DNA from: Pelomonas sp039929605
GTDB taxonomy: Bacteria; Pseudomonadota; Gammaproteobacteria; Burkholderiales; Burkholderiaceae_C
DNA: 64,000 bases
Assembly (NCBI RefSeq): GCF_039929605.1
Contig: NZ_JBDSQX010000155.1
Span: forward strand, 20,821-84,820
Direction of reading: 5' to 3'
Positions 59,781 through 64,000 of this stretch are shown here, piece by piece. The position numbers and the translations under genes were made by a program. The notes under the pieces are model-generated. The model was not told the origin of the DNA, ran no database searches, and was given only the letters and a program-made list of their open reading frames with translations. Within the stretch, counting starts at the first letter, position 1. Every line of letters starts with the position of its first letter.

Positions 59781-62144
59781 TCAGTTCCTGGCGTATTTGG
59801 CCAGCGCCTGCAGCAGCGCGGCCAGGCTGATCGGCTTGGTGAGGTGGGCGTCGCAGCCGGCGGCGAGGGACTGCTGCACGTCGGTGTCGAAGGCATTGGC
59901 CGTCAGCGCGACGATGGGCGTGCGCGCCAGGCCCTCGGCGGCCTCGATGGCCCGCCACTGGCGCGTGGCCGACAGGCCGTCGACGACGGGCATCAGCATG
60001 TCCATCAGCACGAGATCGAAATGGCCCTGGCGTAGCGCGGCCAGCGCCTGCTCGCCGTCCCGCGCACGGGTGATGCGGTGGCCCAGCGGCGCGAGCATGC
60101 CCTCGATGACGAGCACATTGACGTCGTTGTCCTCCGCCAGCAGCAGCGCCAGCGAGTGGCTCGGCACAACGCGCTCGGCGCGGTGGTCGGCCACGTCGAG
60201 ATGCGGCGCCGCGGTGTCGGGCAGCTCCAGGCTGACCTCGAAGCGGCTGCCCTCGCCGGGGCGGCTCTGCACGCTGACGTCGCCGCCCATCAACCGCGCC
60301 AGGCTGCGTGTGATGGACAGGCCGAGGCCCGTGCCGCCGAACTCGCGCAGGATGGACGCGTCGGCCTGTGCGAAGGGCTGGAAGATGCGCTCCAGCCGCT
60401 CCGGCGCGATGCCGATGCCGGTGTCCTGCACGCTGATGACGATGAGACCCGCCGCGCTGCGCGCCAGCTCCACCGTCACGCCACCGGCCTTGGTGAACTT
60501 GATGGCGTTGCCGACGAGGTTGGTGACGATCTGCGCGACGCGCTGCTCGTCGCCCCGCACCCAGCCGGTGGCCTCGGTGCGCGCGAACACGCGCAGCCAC
60601 AGGCCCTGGCGCAGCGCCCGCTCACACAGCAGTTCAAGCTGCAGGTCGACGAGGTCGACGAGATTGAAGGGGTGGCTGCGCAGCTCCAGCCGGCCGCTCT
60701 CGATGCGGGCGTTGTCGAGCAGGTCGTTGATGAGGGCGAACGCCTGGCGGCCGGCGTGGCCCAGCACCTCGACGTAATGCGCCTGCTGAGGGCTCAGCGG
60801 TGAGCGGGCCAGGATGTCGGAGAAACCCAGCACCGCGTTCATCGGCGTGCGCATCTCGTGGCTGACGTGGGCCAGCAGCTCGGTCTTGGCGCGGCTGCGC
60901 GCCTCGGCCAGCTCGCGCTCGCGCGTCAGCTCGCGTTCGCGCGCTTGGGCCTGGCGTTCGTGTTCGATGGCGGTCAGCAGCAGGGCCAGGGCCAGCAGGT
61001 ACAGGGCCGGCGCGGCCGACGGCAGCAGGCCGTTCAGCACGCCGACCCAGGCAGCGGTGACGATGGCCAGCATGGCGCCCCCCGCCGCCCAGGCCTGGTG
61101 GCGCAGCAGCAGCGGCAACGTACCCAGGGCCAGCAGCACAGCGTTCAGCGCCCAGACGGCGGCACCACGCTCGCGCAGCAGCGGTGCGGGCTCGGCGCCC
61201 AGAGCCTCGAAGAGGGCCGCGTTCAGGACGGTGCCGCTGAGGCGCCCCTCGGCCACCATGACCTCGTCGGCAAAGAAGGCGCTGCTGCCGACAAAAACGC
61301 TGCGGCCGGCGAGCTGCGTGGCCAGCTCGGCGTCGTCCACCTCGCCGAGCGCCGCGCGCATCAACCGCTGCCAGCTCAGGCGCGGCAGATCGCCGCCGTT
61401 CAGCGGCAGGCGCAGGCGCAGGCGGGCCTGCTCGTCGACCGGCCAGCGGCGCCCGCCGGCGATCAGCTCGCCGCCCTCGATGCGCCAGCCGGCCGCGCCA
61501 TCGGCCCGCAGCCGCGCGGCCAGGGCCAAGCTGGGCAGCGCGCGGCCCTGCACCTGGTGCAGCAATGGCAGGCGGCGCAGCAGCCCGTCGTCGTCCAGAG
61601 CGACTGAAATGACCCCCAGGCTGCCGCGCACGGTCAGCGCGTCCAGCAAGGTGTCGGCCGGTGCCGTGAGCCCGGCCCAGGGGATGCCGGCCGGCGCGGC
61701 GCCCACACGCTGCAGCGCCGCCTCCTCGGCGGGCGACGTGGGCGCCAGCTCGGCGGCGGCACGCTGGCCAGGCATCAGGCCCGCCGCCGCCAGCACGACG
61801 GGTGGCGCCCCGGCCAGGGCCTGGGCAAAGCGCGCATCGCCCTCGCGCGGGCCGGCAAAGACGATGTCGATGACGACGAGGCGGGCGCCGGCCTGGCGCA
61901 GGTAGCCCAGCATCAGCGCGTAGACGTCGCGCGAATAGGGCCATTCGCCCAACTGTCCGCGCAGCGCACGCAGCGAGGCGTCGTCGATGTCGACGACGAC
62001 GCTGTGCGGCATGGCCGGCGCGGGCGCGGCTGCCCGCACGAGCAGGTCGCCCAGCGCCCGGTCGACGCGCGGCTGGACGCCGGCCAAGCTGAGCAGGGCC
62101 CAAAGCGCAAGCGCGCCGGGCAGAGCGAGCCAGGGCCAGCGCAT
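59781..62144 (-). CDS. CHASE2-domain hybrid histidine kinase
   Basis: A 787-residue membrane kinase. The N-terminus holds a transmembrane helix (about 4-20) and a periplasmic CHASE2 domain (DDASLRALRGQLGEWPYSRD, YLRQAGARLVVIDIVFAG, SVFVGSSAFFADEVMVAEG), ended by three further helices (about 330-400). The cytosolic part has a coiled coil, HisKA with H429 (HVSHEMRTPMNAV), HATPase (QIVTNLVGNAIKFTKAGG, GGTGLGLSI) and a C-terminal receiver with D715 (VLMDMLMPVVDG). CHASE2 kinases often go with FecR-domain proteins, as here: its ATG overlaps the FecR stop by one base (TGATG), so the two are translationally coupled. No separate ribosome site is visible. Ligand unknown. Confidence 0.95.
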   Translation of the reverse strand: MRWPWLALPGALALWALLSLAGVQPRVDRALGDLLVRAAAPAPAMPHSVVVDIDDASLRALRGQLGEWPYSRDVYALMLGYLRQAGARLVVIDIVFAGPREGDARFAQALAGAPPVVLAAAGLMPGQRAAAELAPTSPAEEAALQRVGAAPAGIPWAGLTAPADTLLDALTVRGSLGVISVALDDDGLLRRLPLLHQVQGRALPSLALAARLRADGAAGWRIEGGELIAGGRRWPVDEQARLRLRLPLNGGDLPRLSWQRLMRAALGEVDDAELATQLAGRSVFVGSSAFFADEVMVAEGRLSGTVLNAALFEALGAEPAPLLRERGAAVWALNAVLLALGTLPLLLRHQAWAAGGAMLAIVTAAWVGVLNGLLPSAAPALYLLALALLLTAIEHERQAQARERELTRERELAEARSRAKTELLAHVSHEMRTPMNAVLGFSDILARSPLSPQQAHYVEVLGHAGRQAFALINDLLDNARIESGRLELRSHPFNLVDLVDLQLELLCERALRQGLWLRVFARTEATGWVRGDEQRVAQIVTNLVGNAIKFTKAGGVTVELARSAAGLIVISVQDTGIGIAPERLERIFQPFAQADASILREFGGTGLGLSITRSLARLMGGDVSVQSRPGEGSRFEVSLELPDTAAPHLDVADHRAERVVPSHSLALLLAEDNDVNVLVIEGMLAPLGHRITRARDGEQALAALRQGHFDLVLMDMLMPVVDGLSATRQWRAIEAAEGLARTPIVALTANAFDTDVQQSLAAGCDAHLTKPISLAALLQALAKYARN

Positions 62145-63781
62145 CAAAGGAGGGGAATGAGCAGCAGCGGCAGCAACCAGAGCCAGCGCGGGTAGGGCAC
62201 CTCGATCATCTGCGTCTGGCTCCAGGGGCTGGCGGCGCCGGCGGCGTTGAAGGCGCGGGCACGCAGGAAGTATTTGCCCGCCGACGGCTTGGGCATCGCC
62301 ACCTCGGGCGTGTCGGTGGCGATGCGTTGCAGGTCGGCGCCGTCGAAGGCCTCTGTCTTCGCCCACTCCAGCTCGTAGCGCGTGACGCTCGGGTCGACCC
62401 GCCAGCGCAGCTTGAGCTGGTCGCCGCTGAGGTCGGGTTCGACCGGAGGCGGCGCGGGCGGCGGGGGCTGGATCTCGAACGTCTGCGGGTCGCTGAAGGG
62501 CCCGGCGCGGCCGCCGGCTTCGACAGCGGCGATGCGCCAGTGGTAGGCGCCATAACCTCCCAACTCAGGCAATCTGGCCTCGTAGTTGGCGGCGGCTATG
62601 GGCGGCGGTTGCAAGGCCAGGTCCTTGAACTCGGCGTCGCGCGCGATCTGCAGGCGCACGTCGGGCGCGGAGGTATTGCGCGTCCAGGCGAGCCCCATGG
62701 CGCCGTTGTAGCTGACGGCGCCGGCCGCTGGCGCCTGGATAAAGGGCGGCTCGGGGCGGGCTTGCAGCTGCACCTCGGCGGCGGCGGCGGCGCTCTCCTG
62801 GCCGCGTGCGTCGATGCCGCGCAGTCGCAACGTGTAGTCGCCATCGACCAGCTCGCGCGCTTGCGGCCAGGCCACCACGGGTTCGGTCACGCGGGCGTCG
62901 AGCAGCAGGCGGTCGAACTCGCCCTTGGCGAAGAGCTGGGCGCGCCAGGCCACGGCGCCAGCGGGCGACGCGACCCAGATGAGGCGCAGCGGCAGGCGCT
63001 CGGCGCTGTGGGGCAGCGTGCTGAGGTCGGGGGCCGGCAGCAGCGGTGCGACCGCGCGCGCCGAGCTTTCCACCAGCAGGCCCTGGCCGACCGGCACGTC
63101 GGGACCGAGGCCGTCGGCATGCACGGCGCCTGAGATGACCTGCATGCGGCTGGCGCCGCCATCCGTCTGCACGCGGAACTCGGTGCCGCGCACGCCCAGG
63201 TTCACATGAGGCGTGCGCACTTCGTACAGCGGCACGCGCTGGGCGTTGGGCGTGACGCGGCTGTCCGCGCCGCCCTTGGCGAGACCCAGGCGCACGGCGG
63301 GAATGGCGCCACGGCCGAGCACGAGGAGCTGCTCCAGCGTGATCTCACTCTCGGGCGGGATCAGCAGGCGCGAGCCGTCGGCAAAGCGCAAGGACGCGCT
63401 GGCCTGGGCGCCGGTGCGGATGCGGTCGCCGCTCTGCAGCGTGGCGCCGGTCGCGAGCGCTTCATTTGCCGCGCCGCGCTGGCGCTGCACGTCGCCGCGC
63501 ACGAACACGGCCTCGGCCACGCTGGCCTCGCGCCGCAGCCAGGCCACGGGCATGCGCAGCGTGGCGCCGGGCTTGAGCCGCAACGGGTCGGGCACGCGGT
63601 TGAGCTTTTGCAGATCGCGCCAGGTCTTGGGCGGCGCGAGCCAGGCGTCGGTCAGCGTGATCAGCGTGTCACGCGGCTGGATGACATAGCGCCAGTCGGT
63701 GTCGGCGGCCTGCGTCTGCGCGCTGAGCCCGCCACTCAATACCAGCAGGCCAACGGCCAGCAAGACTTTCAAGCTTTGCAT
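62144..63781 (-). CDS. LysM-FecR-FN3 domain exported protein
   Basis: A 545-residue protein. Residues 1-25 form a signal peptide (LLAVGLLVLSGGLSAQTQAA). A LysM-like region follows (YVIQPRDTLITLTDAWLAPP, about 31-85), then a FecR domain (about 90-245: SGDRIRTGAQASASLRFADG, YEVRTPHVNLGVRGTEFRVQ). The remainder is beta-rich with fibronectin type III-like repeats, and the C-terminus is a hydrophobic anchor (YPRWLWLLPLLLIPLL) facing the inner membrane. It is presumably the periplasmic sensing subunit of the coupled CHASE2 kinase. GGGAGG lies 7 bases before ATG 63781. An insertion sequence lies 100 bp upstream of it and could affect its promoter. Confidence 0.93.
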   Translation of the reverse strand: MQSLKVLLAVGLLVLSGGLSAQTQAADTDWRYVIQPRDTLITLTDAWLAPPKTWRDLQKLNRVPDPLRLKPGATLRMPVAWLRREASVAEAVFVRGDVQRQRGAANEALATGATLQSGDRIRTGAQASASLRFADGSRLLIPPESEITLEQLLVLGRGAIPAVRLGLAKGGADSRVTPNAQRVPLYEVRTPHVNLGVRGTEFRVQTDGGASRMQVISGAVHADGLGPDVPVGQGLLVESSARAVAPLLPAPDLSTLPHSAERLPLRLIWVASPAGAVAWRAQLFAKGEFDRLLLDARVTEPVVAWPQARELVDGDYTLRLRGIDARGQESAAAAAEVQLQARPEPPFIQAPAAGAVSYNGAMGLAWTRNTSAPDVRLQIARDAEFKDLALQPPPIAAANYEARLPELGGYGAYHWRIAAVEAGGRAGPFSDPQTFEIQPPPPAPPPVEPDLSGDQLKLRWRVDPSVTRYELEWAKTEAFDGADLQRIATDTPEVAMPKPSAGKYFLRARAFNAAGAASPWSQTQMIEVPYPRWLWLLPLLLIPLL

Positions 63782-63857
63782 ATGAGCCTCCCGTCCCCTG
63801 CAAGGGCTGATGGTAGCCATACCCGAGAATGCCGCGCAGGCGTTTTGAGGAGGACCG

Positions 63858-63878
63858 ATGGTCACGTTTCCCAACTTA
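63858..63878 (+). pseudogene. Start of a gene apparently split by the insertion sequence
   Basis: AGGAGG (63848-63853) lies 4 bases before an ATG that opens MVTFPNL and runs directly into the presumed left end of the insertion sequence. The strong ribosome site suggests a plus-strand gene, divergent from the FecR gene, whose coding sequence was interrupted after about seven codons. The rest lies outside the window, so this remains a hypothesis. Confidence 0.35.
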
Positions 63879-64000
63879 GAGGTTATCCGTAAATAGTAAA
63901 CTCTCGTCCCGAACCGCCATTCACGCGGTGGTTGGGTTAAGGCATGGCGACACGCAAGAGAGTTGAGTCGTGGGTGGTGACCGATGATTTCTGGCAACGC
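63879..64000 (+). mobile_element. IS5-family insertion sequence, left end (continues beyond window)
   Basis: From about 63879 the base composition drops and GAGGTTATCCGTAAATAG appears, resembling a terminal inverted repeat of the IS427/ISL2-like group of IS5. A transposase frame begins at 63944. The flanking CTTA may be part of a TA- or TNA-type target duplication. Only about 120 bp are visible, so the right end cannot be compared. Confidence 0.6.
63944..64000 (+). CDS. IS5-type transposase, N-terminal fragment
   Basis: ATG 63944 opens MATRKRVESWVVTDDFWQR, which fits the opening of IS5-family transposases (W.V.D.FW.R followed by LLP in known members). Only 19 codons lie in the window. No DDE residues are visible yet. 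It defines the mobile element at the right edge. Confidence 0.62.
   Translation, partial: MATRKRVESWVVTDDFWQR

Noticed and set aside
62144..63997. FecR frame extended upstream to 63997
   Set aside because: The extension runs into the insertion sequence in antisense; the signal peptide and GGGAGG site support ATG 63781.

Overview
This window is GC-rich chromosomal DNA (roughly 68-70% G+C by eye) with the gene content and codon use of a beta-proteobacterium of the order Burkholderiales, most like the Roseateles/Pelomonas/Mitsuaria/Rubrivivax group. The genus is inferred from IcmF, CreA, a PEP-CTERM protein, the FadD and PurC types, and strings of small secreted proteins with AAGGAG ribosome sites. 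About 58 protein genes are supported. I see no rRNA, tRNA or CRISPR array. Most of the very long alternative reading frames are antisense shadows of real genes.

Layout. 1-8.3 kb: a truncated NhaR-type LysR regulator, a Bax-inhibitor-1 membrane protein, the fused isobutyryl-CoA mutase icmF behind a perfect 16-bp palindrome, an AAA/DUF4143 ATPase, a Sel1/lytic transglycosylase and a YdeI-like protein. 8.3-12.6 kb: an OmpA lipoprotein, a lactonase-like propeller protein, CreA, an interspersed repeat and a membrane GGDEF protein with a degenerate signature. 12.6-19.4 kb: a signalling block with a NarL-type regulator, a BON lipoprotein, a receiver-only regulator coupled to a CHASE3-type NarX-like kinase, a PAS-GGDEF-EAL protein and two small secreted or membrane proteins. 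19.4-29 kb: an NmrA-like oxidoreductase with a divergent LysR regulator, an M28 peptidase, an EF-G paralogue, a small HTH/small-gene cluster with twin palindromic operators, an HDOD protein, a PEP-CTERM protein and an ECF sigma factor.

29-42.7 kb is mainly metabolic: an Lrp regulator divergent from hppD, an alpha/beta hydrolase, fadD, an SGNH-like lipoprotein, the overlapping purE-purK-sua5 genes, the thioredoxin/TPR chaperone ybbN, a membrane Ser/Thr kinase, and purC coupled to a helical-repeat gene. 42.7-50.5 kb: a receiver protein and a large hybrid kinase whose N-terminus matches the ethylene-binding domain of plant ETR1 at every key residue, then a gamma-glutamylcyclotransferase-like protein, a J-domain protein, class II fructose-bisphosphate aldolase and an HTH-ATPase-STAS-like (DUF4325) regulator. 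50.5-56 kb: pirin and FMN reductase (coupled), a decayed copA tail beside a copZ-like gene, and a two-subunit molybdenum hydroxylase. 56-64 kb: a kinase with two complete histidine-kinase modules, and a translationally coupled FecR/CHASE2-kinase pair. The window ends inside an IS5-type insertion sequence that seems to have landed in the first codons of a divergent gene.

The dominant theme is signal transduction: four histidine kinases, three free receivers, two c-di-GMP proteins, a Ser/Thr kinase, an ECF sigma factor, an anti-sigma-like ATPase and an HDOD protein, interleaved with housekeeping purine, fatty-acid, tyrosine and branched-chain acyl-CoA genes. The most striking single item is the ETR1-like sensor kinase at 43271-46408.
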